Notes: generated by a model from the sequence alone, not told the origin. A DNA stretch of 64,000 nucleotides from Streptomyces tsukubensis (GCF_003932715.1 NZ_CP020700.1:3308501-3372500); one strand, 5' to 3'. Counted from the first letter of the stretch, positions 32,719 to 41,862 are shown. Translations and numbers: made by a program.

Positions 32719-33303
32719 CGGAACCTCCATCCAAGGCGCGCCGCGCTCTCCAACCGCCCCAAACTACCGGGTCGCCTCCCCCTGGGGGCGGGGGGCGTGG
32801 GGAGCGCCGCTGGTGGCCGGGGATACGTGTCCGGCCGCGGGCCGTGGGTGGCTTGTCGCGCAGTTCCTCGCGCCCCTAAGCGCCTTCCTCTCCGCCCCTG
32901 CTAGGAATGACTCCACGCGGGTTGGAGCCCCCCCTCCCGTGACGCGCAACGACACCGAGGACCTTGGGCGACTGATCATGCGGGGATCACGTGGGAGGGG
33001 GGTGCAGGGTCGCCCCCGCAGTGGACCTGCGACAAGACCGGACGCGCTTCGGGGCAGTGCATCGCAGGCCGCGAGGAGGTGAGCCCGGAGGCCACCGACC
33101 CAGCCGAACCCGGCAAGGTCGGCGACCTACACCACGGAGCAACGGTCACCCATCTTTTAAGCCCCGCCGGCGCTTGAGGCGCAGGAGCAGCCCGCACCCG
33201 CGGGCAACGCCCACCCCGGGGGCCCGGGGCCCGACGCCGGAGGCGCCCCCGCGGGCAACCCCGCCCCGGGGCCCGAGGCCCAAGGCCCCTGAGAGGGAGG
33301 CGC
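32719..33303. other. Intergenic, 585 bases, with two dispersed streptomycete repeats
   Basis: No gene is supported. Two elements recognisable from other streptomycete genomes are present: TTGTCGCGCAGTTCCTCGCG (within 32851-32878) and AGCCCCGCCGGCGCTTGAGG (within 33156-33181). Between them, 32990-33150 has a short frame reading QWTCDKTG...GQCIAG that looks like part of a coding sequence, but it lacks a start. Confidence 0.45.
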
Positions 33304-34686
33304 CTACGCTGCCTGGAGTTCCAGCCGCGCCCCGAACTCCCTCACCGGCGCCTCGTCCGCGTACGGCTCCAGCCGCTGCTGGAGGTCGTCCAGATACTCC
33401 GCGCCCCGGCTGGACCGCAGCGTGCCGAGGAGTTCCAGCGCGCGGGTGCCGCTGTGGCAGGCCTGTTCGACCTCGCGCTGCTGGACCTGCGCGGTGGCGA
33501 GGAGGGCGTAGCCGATGGCGCGGCGCCGGGCCCGGGTCTCGGGATGCCCTTCGAGCGCGCCCGCCGCGTGGTGTGCGGCGGCTTCGGACTGGCCCAGGTC
33601 GCGGTAGCAGTGGGCGAGTTCGTCGGAGAGGTAGGCCTCGTCGAAGTGGCCGATCCACACGGGGTCGTCGCCGCATTCGGGTTCGGCGCGCTCCAGGGCG
33701 GCGATCGCCTTGCCCGCGACGGCCTGGCAGGTGCGGGCGTCGCCGAGGAGGGCGTGCCCGCGGGCTTCCGCGGCGTGGAACATGGCCTGGGCGCGGGGGG
33801 TGACCTGGCCGCGGGCGCCTTCCTGCGCGGCCCGGGCGAGTTGGGCGATCTCGCGGGGGTTGCCCAGCTGGGCGGCGAGGTGGCTCATGGAGGCGGCGAG
33901 GACGTATCCGCCGTAGCCCCGGTCGTCGGCGGCCTGGGCGAGGCGGAGGGCCTGGATGTAGTAGCGCTGGGCGAGTCCGGGCTGTCCGGTGTCGACCGCC
34001 ATGTATCCGGCGAGTTCGGTGAGCCGGGCGACGGCGGCGAAGAGTTCGCGGCCGACGGATTCGCGGTAGGAGCCGGAGAGCAGTCCGGAGACGACGGAGT
34101 TCAGGTAGTGGACGACGACGGGCCGGATGTGCCCGCTGCCGAAGCGGTGGTCGAGGTCGGTGAGGGCGTGGGTCATGGCGCGTACGGCTTCGACGTCGGC
34201 GCTGCCGACCCGCGCGCCCGCGTTCCGGGCGACCTGTGCGTCGGCGCCGGTGATCAGCCAGTCTCGGCTGGGTTCGACGAGGGCGGACGCGGCGACGGAG
34301 GCGCCGGAGAGGAAGTCGCGGCGGCCGACGTCGCTGCGCCACAGTTCGCAGACCTGCTCGATGGCGCCGAGGACGGTCGGGGAGAACTGGAGTCCGACGC
34401 CGGAGGCGAGGTTCTTGCCGTTGGCCATGCCGATCTCGTCGATCGTGACCGTGCGGCCGAGTTTGCGGCCGAGTGCTTCGGCGATGATCCCGGGTGCCCG
34501 TCCGCGCGGCTGCTGGCCGCGCAGCCAGCGCGCCACGGACGTCTTGTCGTAGCGCAGGTCGAGCCCGCGTTCCGCGCCGACCATGTTGACGCGGCGCGCG
34601 AGCCCGGCGTTGGAGCACCCGGCTTCCTGAATCAGCGCCTGCAGCCGTTCGTTGGGCTGGCGGGCGACAAGTGGCCTGGCTGCCAT
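33304..34686 (-). CDS. NsdA-like regulator (HTH-like N-terminus, TPR-like C-terminus)
   Basis: A 460-residue protein starting MAARPLVARQPNERLQALIQ. Residues 8-75 are an XRE-like DNA-binding region (CSNAGLARRVNMVGAERGLD, TSVARWLRGQQPRGRAPGII). A twin-Arg-like RRDFLSGASVAASAL near residue 120 is not N-terminal and probably reflects the conserved family sequence. The C-terminal half is a string of helical hairpins of TPR type (RYYIQALRLAQAADDRGYGG, ASMSHLAAQLGNPREIAQLA, ARGHALLGDARTCQAVAGKA). The layout is that of NsdA and related streptomycete regulators that repress differentiation or antibiotic production. It is divergent from the prim-pol-like gene. Confidence 0.85.
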   Translation of the reverse strand: MAARPLVARQPNERLQALIQEAGCSNAGLARRVNMVGAERGLDLRYDKTSVARWLRGQQPRGRAPGIIAEALGRKLGRTVTIDEIGMANGKNLASGVGLQFSPTVLGAIEQVCELWRSDVGRRDFLSGASVAASALVEPSRDWLITGADAQVARNAGARVGSADVEAVRAMTHALTDLDHRFGSGHIRPVVVHYLNSVVSGLLSGSYRESVGRELFAAVARLTELAGYMAVDTGQPGLAQRYYIQALRLAQAADDRGYGGYVLAASMSHLAAQLGNPREIAQLARAAQEGARGQVTPRAQAMFHAAEARGHALLGDARTCQAVAGKAIAALERAEPECGDDPVWIGHFDEAYLSDELAHCYRDLGQSEAAAHHAAGALEGHPETRARRRAIGYALLATAQVQQREVEQACHSGTRALELLGTLRSSRGAEYLDDLQQRLEPYADEAPVREFGARLELQAA

Positions 34687-35154
34687 TGGATGTAACCCCC
34701 TGAGGGCCGCGGGTGATCGAACGCGTTGACCCGGCACGCCTTGGTCGGGCAACGCCTTGATCACTGTCCGGCGGATATACGGAGAATGCAGACTTGGGAG
34801 TGCTTATGAGAGTTGGTCGAGTTGGTCGGGTTTCTCCAGATGCTGGAGGCATCCGGGGATCCGTACGTCCAGAATTCCGGAAGTCCCCCCGAAAGATGCC
34901 CCCGGTGGCACCGGACCAGACCGGACTGAAGCACTCCGATTTCGCGCGCCCCGGCACGGCCACCGGGCCTCCCTGCCCGGTGGGACGCGCTCTCCCGCAC
35001 AGCCGTCCCCTTCCATGGTGATACCCGATTCCCTGACCGATGTGTGTACGCGCCCCCGCATGTGCATCCATGCGCCCCATATGCGGGATCATGATCCCGG
35101 GGGCGGCCCGTAGGGGGCCCGTAACCCCCGGTGACCACGGGAGTTGAGAGGGTC
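34687..35154. other. Intergenic, 468 bases, divergent promoters
   Basis: Region between the NsdA-like and prim-pol-like starts. It holds a perfect 16-base palindrome at 35084-35099 and short direct repeats (GTTGGTCGA/GTTGGTCGG near 34813). No gene is supported. Confidence 0.5.
35084..35099. promoter_or_regulatory. Perfect 16-base palindrome upstream of the prim-pol-like gene
   Basis: CGGGATCATGATCCCG lies 55 bases before the GTG at 35155. It is a candidate operator for the divergent pair; the binding protein is unknown. Confidence 0.4.
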
Positions 35155-35829
35155 GTGGAAGAGACCATCGGAGTCGCAGAAACAGCGCAGATCCCCCAGC
35201 AGCGGGGGGAGCAGTTGGTGGACCACGCTGTGCGGTACGCGGAGGAACGGCACTGGGACGTGTTCCCCGGGACCTGGCTGGAGGCGGCCGACGGCAGGGA
35301 GTTCTGCTCGTGCGGCGACGCCGCCTGCGCCGCCCCGGGTGCCCATGCCGTACGCCCGGACTGGACGAATCAGGCCACGGGGAGCGCGGCGGGGGCCCGC
35401 CGGCTGTGGGGCAAGCATCCCAAGGCGTCCGTTCTGCTGCCCACGGGCCGGACGTTCGACGTCCTCGACGTCCACGAGTCGGCCGGGTTCCTCGCGCTGG
35501 CCAGGATGGAGCGGATGGAGCTGCCGCTGGGCCCGGTCGCTTCCACTCCCGACCGCCGGACGCTCTTCTTCGTCCTGCCGGGCGGTGCGGCCAAGGCGCC
35601 CGCGCTGATCCGCGATCTGGGCTGGGCGCCCAGCTCCCTGGACCTCGTCCCGCGCGGCCAGGGTCACTATGTGGCCGCCCCGCCGACGCGGATCGGCGGT
35701 ATGGGCCCGGTGCAGTGGGTGCGGCGCCCCACCGCGGAGAACCGCTGGCTGCCCGATACGGAGGAGCTGATCAGCCCCCTCGCGTATGCCTGCGGACGCG
35801 AAGCCGCGGCCGCCCGGGCCCGCCGGTAG
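35155..35829 (+). CDS. Prim-pol (bifunctional DNA primase/polymerase N-terminal) domain protein, active site degenerate
   Basis: A 224-residue stand-alone protein of the archaeo-eukaryotic primase-like prim-pol family: LVDHAVRYAEERHWDVFPGT, a CSCGDAACAAPGAH metal loop, DWTNQATGSAAGARRLWGKH, and the end region LISPLAYACGREAA. The usual catalytic strand ending in DxD reads FDVLDVHESAG, so the second Asp is replaced by His, and primase activity is doubtful. No helicase domain or plasmid gene is linked. Streptomycete chromosomes commonly carry this family divergent from an NsdA-like regulator. The start is taken as the GTG behind GGAGTTGAGAGGG; an in-frame GTG at 35131 is possible. Confidence 0.8.
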   Translation: MEETIGVAETAQIPQQRGEQLVDHAVRYAEERHWDVFPGTWLEAADGREFCSCGDAACAAPGAHAVRPDWTNQATGSAAGARRLWGKHPKASVLLPTGRTFDVLDVHESAGFLALARMERMELPLGPVASTPDRRTLFFVLPGGAAKAPALIRDLGWAPSSLDLVPRGQGHYVAAPPTRIGGMGPVQWVRRPTAENRWLPDTEELISPLAYACGREAAAARARR

Positions 35830-36148
35830 AGCCCTGTCCGCTCCGGAGGCCGTTAGTGCGGCCTCCCGCGACCGCCCAGCAGGAACCCGTCCCCCCGGTG
35901 CCCCACCGCCGGGGACCGGACCGGCACCCATACCCGGCCACACCTCGCCCCCTCCCCCGCTCCGAAACCCGGCCCCACCTGCGACGTTCCCCCCTCCCTC
36001 GTCGCCCTCTCCCCGCCCCTCCCCCCGAAGAATCGTTTCGCCTGCTGTTTAGGCTGGACCCGTACTGACGCGGCACCGCGGCCGTCCGGCGTTCCCGTCG
36101 CCCGGCCCCCGTACGCGTACGGCCCCGGGGACCCGAAGGAGCACGACC
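35830..36148. other. Intergenic, 319 bases
   Basis: Leader of the ABC transporter operon. A TAGGCT hexamer near 36048 is a possible -10. The rest is C-rich sequence without a gene, and no terminator is obvious. Confidence 0.4.
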
Positions 36149-36982
36149 ATGCCGGAGCAGCGGACCACGGCCACGGACCGGCCCGTGGCGGCGGACGAGG
36201 GAGCACCGCCCGCCGTGCGGGTGGAAGGACTGTGGAAACGGTTCGGCGAGCAGATCGCCGTCTCCGGTGTCGATCTCGTCCTGCCCGCCGGGCGGTTCAT
36301 CGGACTGGTCGGCCCCAACGGCGCGGGGAAGACCACGACGCTGTCGATGATGACCGGACTGCTCCGCCCCGACCAGGGCCGGATCGACATCGCGGGCCAT
36401 GACGTCTGGGCCGATCCGGTCGCCGTCAAATCGCGGATCGGTGTGCTGCCCGAGGGGCTGCGGATGTTCGAGCGGCTGTCGGGGCGCGAACTGCTCGCCT
36501 ACAGCGGCCGGCTCCGCGGGCTCCCCGGCGACCAGGTCGACAAGCGCGCCACCCAGCTGCTCGACGTCCTGGGCCTGGCGGGCTCCCAGCACAAGCTGGT
36601 CGTCGACTACTCGACCGGTATGCGGAAGAAGATCGGTCTGGCCTCCGCGCTGCTGCACAACCCCGAGGTCCTCTTCCTCGACGAGCCCTTCGAGGGCGTC
36701 GACCCGGTCTCCGCGCAGACCATCCGGGGCGTGCTGGAGCGCTACACCGCGTCCGGCGCCACCGTCGTCTTCTCCAGCCATGTGATGGAGCTGGTGGAGT
36801 CGCTGTGCGATTGGGTCGCGGTGATGGCGCAGGGCCGGATCCGGGCCCAGGGCCCCCTGGCGGAGGTCCGCGGCGACGCGCCGAGCCTGCAGAGCGCCTT
36901 CCTGGAACTGGTCGGCGCGCAGGGCGCGGACGCGGGCGAGTCCCTGGACTGGCTGGGCGGCGGAAACGGGGCCGCCCGATGA
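36149..36982 (+). CDS. ABC transporter ATP-binding protein
   Basis: A 277-residue ATPase. Walker A is [18 protein letters not shown] (about 54-71), the Q loop follows with VKSRIGVLPEGLRMFERLSG, the signature is the variant DYSTGMRKKIGLASALLH, Walker B is [15 protein letters not shown] and the switch His is in FSSHVMELVE. It is an exporter of the two-gene type: ATPase then large membrane permease, overlapping by 4 bases (ATGA at 36979). It starts at ATG 36149 behind AAGGAG. The substrate is unknown; similar pairs in streptomycetes are uncharacterised. Confidence 0.93.
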   Translation: MPEQRTTATDRPVAADEGAPPAVRVEGLWKRFGEQIAVSGVDLVLPAGRFIGLVGPNGAGKTTTLSMMTGLLRPDQGRIDIAGHDVWADPVAVKSRIGVLPEGLRMFERLSGRELLAYSGRLRGLPGDQVDKRATQLLDVLGLAGSQHKLVVDYSTGMRKKIGLASALLHNPEVLFLDEPFEGVDPVSAQTIRGVLERYTASGATVVFSSHVMELVESLCDWVAVMAQGRIRAQGPLAEVRGDAPSLQSAFLELVGAQGADAGESLDWLGGGNGAAR

Positions 36983-38649
36983 CCGCGACGGACGCCGCGG
37001 CCGGTGCCGCGGCGGTCACCGGCCCGGCGGGCGGAGCCGTACCGCGCGAACTGTCCACGGGCGCGCTGGCCGCCGTCTTCGTACGGCTGAAGCTGTCGCT
37101 GCTCCGCAACGGGCTGCGCCAGTCGACCGCGCGCAAGACGGTCTTCGTGATCTCGCTGGTGCTGGCGGTGCTGTTCGCCGTACTCCAGCTGCTCGGCTTC
37201 GTCGCGATGCGCGGCTCCGAGAACGTGATGATCGCCGGGGTGCTGTACGCGGGCGTGCTGGCACTGGGCTGGGCGGTGATGCCGCTCTTCTTCCCCAGCG
37301 GTGACGAGACCCTGGACCCGACCCGGCTGGTGATGCTGCCGCTGCGGCCCGGTCCGCTGGTGACGGCGCTGACGGCCGCGTCCCTGGTGGGCACCGGGCC
37401 GCTGTTCACCTTCTGTGTGCTGCTGGGCGCCGGGATCGCGGTCGCCCACAGCTGGGCGGCGGCCGCGGTGGCCGTCGTCGCCGTACCGCTGGCGCTGCTG
37501 GGCTGTATCGCCCTGGCCCGGTCGGTCGCCGCGGCCAATATCCGGCTGCTGACCTCCCGCAAGGGCCGTGATCTGGCCCTGCTCAGCGGGCTGGTGATCG
37601 CGGTCGGCCTCCAGGCGGTCAATCTGGGCTTCCAGGAGCTGGGCCGCTCCGAGGAGGGGCTGGGCGCGCTGGCGCCCGCGGCCGACGTCGTCCGCTGGGT
37701 GCCGATCGCGTCCGCGATCGCCTCGGTCGACGCCACGAGCGACGGCGCGTACGGCACGGCCGCCGCGCAGCTCGCGCTCTCCGCCGCCGCCCTCGGCGGG
37801 CTGCTGTGGTGGTGGCGCCGGATCCTCACGGGGCTGATGACCGCCCCCGACGGCTCCACGATCGCGGCGGCCTCCGAACGCGAAGTGGGCCGCGGGGGCC
37901 GCGGGCTGAACCGTTTCCTCCCCGAGGGGCGTACGGGTGCCGTGATGCAGCGCGCCCTGCGCTATCTGTGGCGCGATCCGAAGACCAAGGCCGGTCTGGT
38001 GTCGGCGCTGGCGATCGGTGCGCTCATCCCGCTGGTCAATGTGGTCCAGGGCACCGGCTCGGTGTACTTCGCGGCCTTCGCGACCAGCATGCTCGGCATG
38101 CAGATGTACAACCAGTTCGGGCAGGACACCTCGGCGTTCTGGATGGTTCTCCAGACGATGTCCACGACCCGGGACGCGTACGAGGAGCTGCGGGCCCGCG
38201 CCGTGGCGCTGCTGCTGATCGCCCTGCCGTACACGGTGCTGGTCACGGTGGGGATCGCGTTCGCGGTCGGCGACCTGGACGGGCTGGTGCCCGCGCTGGG
38301 TCTCTCGCTGGCGGTGCTCGGCGCGATGCTGGGCACCGGCGCCTACGGCTCGGCCCGCTATCCGTACTCGATTCCGCAGGACAGCGCGTACAAGAACGTC
38401 GGGGCGGGGCAGGCGTCGCTGGCGTGGATATCACTCGGGGGCGGTGCGATCGTCTCGGCGCTGCTGTGCTCGCCGCTGATCGTCGCGGTCGTGATGATGA
38501 AGGACTCGGACGCGCGGGGCGATATGTGGCTGCTGCTGCCCGCGGGGGCGCTGTACGGGGCGCTGCTGGCCTGGGCGGGTCTGAAGCTGGCCGCGCCGCT
38601 GACGGCCCGGCGGGGGCCGGAGATCCTGGCGGCGGTCAGCAAGGGCTGA
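36979..38649 (+). CDS. ABC exporter permease
   Basis: A 556-residue membrane protein with about 12 hydrophobic segments (VFVISLVLAVLFAVLQLLGF; NVMIAGVLYAGVLALGWAVM; PLLFTFCVLLGAGIAVAHSW-like region near residue 145; AALGGLLWWWRRIL; IALPYTVLVTVGIAFAVGDL). The basic loop around residue 55 (LRNGLRQSTARKTV) and the segment DETLDPTRLVMLPLRPGPLV are typical of the large permeases paired with such ATPases. It overlaps the ATPase gene by 4 bases and ends its operon. It works in the cytoplasmic membrane. The substrate is unknown. Confidence 0.88.
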   Translation: MTATDAAAGAAAVTGPAGGAVPRELSTGALAAVFVRLKLSLLRNGLRQSTARKTVFVISLVLAVLFAVLQLLGFVAMRGSENVMIAGVLYAGVLALGWAVMPLFFPSGDETLDPTRLVMLPLRPGPLVTALTAASLVGTGPLFTFCVLLGAGIAVAHSWAAAAVAVVAVPLALLGCIALARSVAAANIRLLTSRKGRDLALLSGLVIAVGLQAVNLGFQELGRSEEGLGALAPAADVVRWVPIASAIASVDATSDGAYGTAAAQLALSAAALGGLLWWWRRILTGLMTAPDGSTIAAASEREVGRGGRGLNRFLPEGRTGAVMQRALRYLWRDPKTKAGLVSALAIGALIPLVNVVQGTGSVYFAAFATSMLGMQMYNQFGQDTSAFWMVLQTMSTTRDAYEELRARAVALLLIALPYTVLVTVGIAFAVGDLDGLVPALGLSLAVLGAMLGTGAYGSARYPYSIPQDSAYKNVGAGQASLAWISLGGGAIVSALLCSPLIVAVVMMKDSDARGDMWLLLPAGALYGALLAWAGLKLAAPLTARRGPEILAAVSKG

Positions 38650-38867
38650 CCCCGTCTCCGTACCGCCGCGGGACACCGTGTCACCGCATCCGCCCGGACT
38701 CCGGCGGCCCGAACCGGCCGCGGGGCTCCGGGCGGAGCCGTACCCGGAGCCGTCCCGGGCCCGTACGCGGGCCTGCGCCTGGTCCGTGCGGGGCCCGCAC
38801 CCGCGCCGACCTGCGATGACAGACATACGGGGCGGGGCCGTCGGTGGTGTGCCGTAAGTTGCTGGGT

Positions 38868-39995
38868 ATGTCGACGCCGCCGCCACCGCATCCCCAGTCC
38901 CCGCAGCACGACCCCCAAGGGGGGTACGGGCAGACCGGTCCGGGACCGTACGGGGATCCGTACGCCCAGCAGCCCGCGCAGCCTCCGTACCACGACCCGT
39001 ACGGCGGGCAGCAGTATCCGCCGCAGGGACAGCCGGGGTACGGGGCTCCACCGCCGCCCGCCTACGGGGCGCCCGATCCCCAGCAGCCTCCGCCCGGTTA
39101 CGGTGCCGGGCAGCCCTACGGCTATCCACAGCAGGGACAGCCCGGCGCCGGGCCGGACCAGACCGGTCCCATACCCCCGGCCCCGGCCTTCGGCGGGCCG
39201 CCGCCGGGCCCCCAGGGGCCCCATGTTCAGGGGACTTGGGGCGCTCCGCAGCCGCCGGCGCCGAAGCAGCGGCGGCCGGGCCGGACGATCCTGGTGGTCA
39301 CCGGGGTCGTCACCGGTCTGCTGGTGCTGTCCTGGCTGGGGAACACCGTCTTCAGCGGCGACGGCGACGGCGACAACAAGGCCGACAAGGGCTCGGAATC
39401 CGCGTCGAGTACGGGCGGTTCCGGTACGGACCCCGGCGCCGGTACGGACCCGGGCACCGACTCGGACGGTTTCCCCGAGGCCCGGTACAAGCTGGTGCTG
39501 CCGCCCACCCTGGTCGCCCAGAAGTACAAGTTCACCGACGATATGTCCGAGCTGGGCGAGAAGGCCGTGCAGGCCCGCGACCCGCTGGTGAAGAACCCCA
39601 AGGCGATCGTCGGCCAGTACACCTCGGCGGGCGGCCCGCAGAACGGCGGACTCGTCGTCTCCGGGATGTACGCGCAGATCAAGCAGCCGGACATTTCCCG
39701 CAAGGCGATGCTGCGGGGCAGCGCGTCGGAGCAGAACTCCCGGCTCGCCGTCCCGCCCAAGGACTTCAAGCCGGCCGGATCCGACACCACGATCAGCTGC
39801 CAGGTCATCGTGGCCACCAGCGCGGGCACCAAGGTGACGATGCCGGTCTGCGCCTGGGTGGACGGCAATACGGGTGCGACGGTCGGGCTGATCGACGGCA
39901 AGTCGACCAGCATCAGGCCCGAGGCGGTCGATCTGGCGCAGGCCGCCGAGACGACGGCGAAGGTCCGTACGGAGATGCGCCAGCCGATCGGCTAG
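38868..39995 (+). CDS. Proline/glutamine/tyrosine-rich membrane-anchored protein
   Basis: A 375-residue protein. Residues 1-135 are disordered and rich in Pro, Gln, Gly and Tyr (GYGQTGPGPYGDPYAQQPAQ, YGAPPPPAYGAPDPQQPPPG). One membrane segment follows (TILVVTGVVTGLLVLSWLGN, about 140-160), then an acidic linker (FSGDGDGDNKADKGSESASS) and a globular extracellular domain of about 180 residues (ARYKLVLPPTLVAQKYKFTD, IVGQYTSAGGPQNGGLVVSG, CQVIVATSAGTKVTMPVCAW with two Cys). The start is ATG 38868; a GTG 24 bases earlier in frame has no better site. It ends at a strong terminator (40090-40120). Confidence 0.85.
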   Translation: MSTPPPPHPQSPQHDPQGGYGQTGPGPYGDPYAQQPAQPPYHDPYGGQQYPPQGQPGYGAPPPPAYGAPDPQQPPPGYGAGQPYGYPQQGQPGAGPDQTGPIPPAPAFGGPPPGPQGPHVQGTWGAPQPPAPKQRRPGRTILVVTGVVTGLLVLSWLGNTVFSGDGDGDNKADKGSESASSTGGSGTDPGAGTDPGTDSDGFPEARYKLVLPPTLVAQKYKFTDDMSELGEKAVQARDPLVKNPKAIVGQYTSAGGPQNGGLVVSGMYAQIKQPDISRKAMLRGSASEQNSRLAVPPKDFKPAGSDTTISCQVIVATSAGTKVTMPVCAWVDGNTGATVGLIDGKSTSIRPEAVDLAQAAETTAKVRTEMRQPIG

Positions 39996-40340
39996 CCACC
40001 CCGCCTCCGGGCTCGGACCGTTCGAACGAGGGCCCGCGGGGGCCGCGCGGCGGCGGTTTCCCGTCGAAGCGGGTTGGCTGAAGGAACGTACCGCCTGAGC
40101 ATCCACGCAGCTCAGGCGGTTCTTTCCGTTGGGACCGGCAGAGATCGTCCGGATGGTGGAACGTGTCCGCTCGGCGGCCGCACCCCGCGCGAGCTGCCCG
40201 AACGACCATTCGGTCACCCCTTTCGGGGGACGCCCGACCGGAAACCGGCGCCGGACATGCGCTCACCCTGCGCTTACGCAAGACTCCCGTCCGCAGTCGC
40301 ACCACCCTCAATGCGACCTCGAAGCGAAGGAGTTCTCTCC
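39996..40340. other. Intergenic, 345 bases
   Basis: 3' flank of the proline-rich membrane gene (with terminator at 40090-40120) and promoter region of the SSI-type inhibitor gene. No gene is seen between. Confidence 0.5.
40090..40120 (+). terminator. Rho-independent terminator
   Basis: ACCGCCTGAGC, a nine-base loop, GCTCAGGCGGT, then TCTTTCC. It is a perfect 11-bp stem, with GGAA/TTCC flanks that can extend it. It ends the transcript of the gene at 38868-39995. Confidence 0.8.
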
Positions 40341-40784
40341 ATGCGTCCTCTGTCTCCGCGGAGCCTGTTCGTCTCGGCCGCCGCGCTCATGCTGGGCGTC
40401 GCCGGGACCGCCATGAGCACGGCGGCCGCCCAGCCGACGGCCGGGGCGCCCGCCCTGTACGCGCCGTCCGCCCTCGTCCTGACCGTGGGGCAGGGCGAGA
40501 CCCGGACCAAAACCACGGCCGAGCGCGCGGTGACCCTGTCCTGCGCCCCGCGCGCGACCGGAACCCACCCGGCGGCGGCCGACGCCTGCCGTGAACTGCG
40601 CGCCGTGGGCGGCGACTTCCGCGCCCTGCCGTCGGAGCTGCCGCAGACCCTGTGCACCCGGGAGTGGGCGCCGGTGACGGTCACGGCCGACGGGGTCTGG
40701 GAGGGCCGCCGGGTCGCCTGGTCCGGCACGTACAACAACTCCTGCGAGATGGCGGCGACGCTCGGGATCGTCTTCGAGTTCTGA
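40341..40784 (+). CDS. Subtilisin-inhibitor-like (SSI family) secreted protein
   Basis: A 147-residue SSI family protein of normal length with a Sec signal peptide (LFVSAAALMLGVAGTAMSTA, cut near AAAQP). The mature part carries the family start LYAPSALVLTVGQGE, ERAVTLSCAPRATGTHPAAA, CRELRAVGGDF and DGVWEGRRVAWSGTYNNSCE. Cys68-Cys83 and Cys105-Cys135 form the two disulfides. The reactive-site loop reads TLCTREWAP, so P1 is Arg107 where classic SSI has Met, pointing to trypsin-like rather than subtilisin targets. It acts outside the cell and probably controls the secreted proteases of mycelium development. The ATG has an AAGGAG 9 bases upstream. Confidence 0.93.
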   Translation: MRPLSPRSLFVSAAALMLGVAGTAMSTAAAQPTAGAPALYAPSALVLTVGQGETRTKTTAERAVTLSCAPRATGTHPAAADACRELRAVGGDFRALPSELPQTLCTREWAPVTVTADGVWEGRRVAWSGTYNNSCEMAATLGIVFEF

Positions 40785-40926
40785 TCCCGCGCGCACGCGG
40801 GCGTACCGACCACCGCTCTCCTCAAGCGGGTGTCGCAGGTCCGAGCCCGCGCGCACGCGAGGCGTACGGCGTACGAGGAGGGGCGGCCCGGTCGGTGTCG
40901 GTCATCGGCTGCCCCTTCCCGTGCCG

Positions 40927-41805
40927 TCACACCTCCGGCGCGGGGGCGGTCTCCGTCACCTCGGCGAGGAAGGGCGCGATCGCGGCGTACCAGGCGTCGG
41001 GGCGGTCGTAGTGGAGGAGGTGGCCCGCGTCGGGCACCTCGGCGTAGCGGCCGCGGGGCAGGACGCGGACCATCTCCTGGGCCTCGGCACGGCCCAGATC
41101 CCCGTCGGGGCCGCGGACGACGAGCGCCGGGCAGCGGACCCGGGCCAGTTCGTCCCAGTGGGCCTCGTGGACGATGGACTCGCGGAGCTTCAGCATCTGC
41201 CGCCGGGAGAACACCGGCCGCCAGCCGTCCGCGCGCTCGGCCATCACCTCGGCGTAGAAGTCGCCGCGCGCCGGATGCGGGCGCTCCGCCCACGGATCGT
41301 CCTCGCCGAACCACTTCCGTACGTCCGCGAGGGTGGCGAACGGCACCGGCCAGGCCCGGAGCCAGGCCTCCCACACCCGCTGGGACGCGGCGCCGGGCGG
41401 GGCGGCCCGCATATCGCAGACGATCAGCGCCCGCACCAGATCGGGCCGTTCGGCGGCGAGCTGCCAGGCGGTGAGGGCGCCCGTGGAGTGACCGATCAGG
41501 ACCGCGGGGCCCAGGTCCAGCTGTTCGACGGCGGCCGCAGCGTCGGCGACGAAGGACTCCGGGGTGAAGGGACCGGCGGCGGGTTTGTCGCTGCGGCCGT
41601 GGCCGCGCTGGTCGAGGGCGACCGCCCGGTGCCGGCCGGAGAGCCGGCGCGCGGCGGCCGCCCAGTGGGAGGCGCGGCCCGTCAGACCGTGGAGCAGCAG
41701 CACTCCGGGGGCGCGGGCGTCGCCGCGGGGCTTGGGCGGGTCCGCGTACTCCCAGGCGGCCAGACGGGCGCCCGCAGTTCCGGTCACGTCGATGCGCCGC
41801 ACCAT
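40927..41805 (-). CDS. Alpha/beta hydrolase, possibly SOS-regulated
   Basis: A 292-residue hydrolase starting at ATG 41805 (MVRRIDVTGTAG); an in-frame GTG at 41829 is also possible. The oxyanion-hole region is VLLLHGLTGRASHW, the nucleophile elbow LIGHSTGALTAW (Ser), and the catalytic His lies in VPDAGHLLHYDRP, with an Asp in VRGPDGDLG. The cap region (AERPHPARGDFYAEVM) is typical of the epoxide hydrolase/haloperoxidase-like group. A perfect LexA box lies 58 bases upstream of this ATG (41863-41878), so transcription may rise after DNA damage. The substrate is unknown. Confidence 0.88.
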   Translation of the reverse strand: MVRRIDVTGTAGARLAAWEYADPPKPRGDARAPGVLLLHGLTGRASHWAAAARRLSGRHRAVALDQRGHGRSDKPAAGPFTPESFVADAAAAVEQLDLGPAVLIGHSTGALTAWQLAAERPDLVRALIVCDMRAAPPGAASQRVWEAWLRAWPVPFATLADVRKWFGEDDPWAERPHPARGDFYAEVMAERADGWRPVFSRRQMLKLRESIVHEAHWDELARVRCPALVVRGPDGDLGRAEAQEMVRVLPRGRYAEVPDAGHLLHYDRPDAWYAAIAPFLAEVTETAPAPEV

Positions 41806-41862
41806 GTGCCCGGCACCCCCTTCTGTCACCCGTTCGCCGATATGCTCAGCCTATCGAAGGTT

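Noticed and set aside
32991..33150. Possible small gene or RNA between two repeats
   Set aside because: The frame with coding character has no start codon, and the plus frame that has one is Arg-rich. The evidence is too weak to call.
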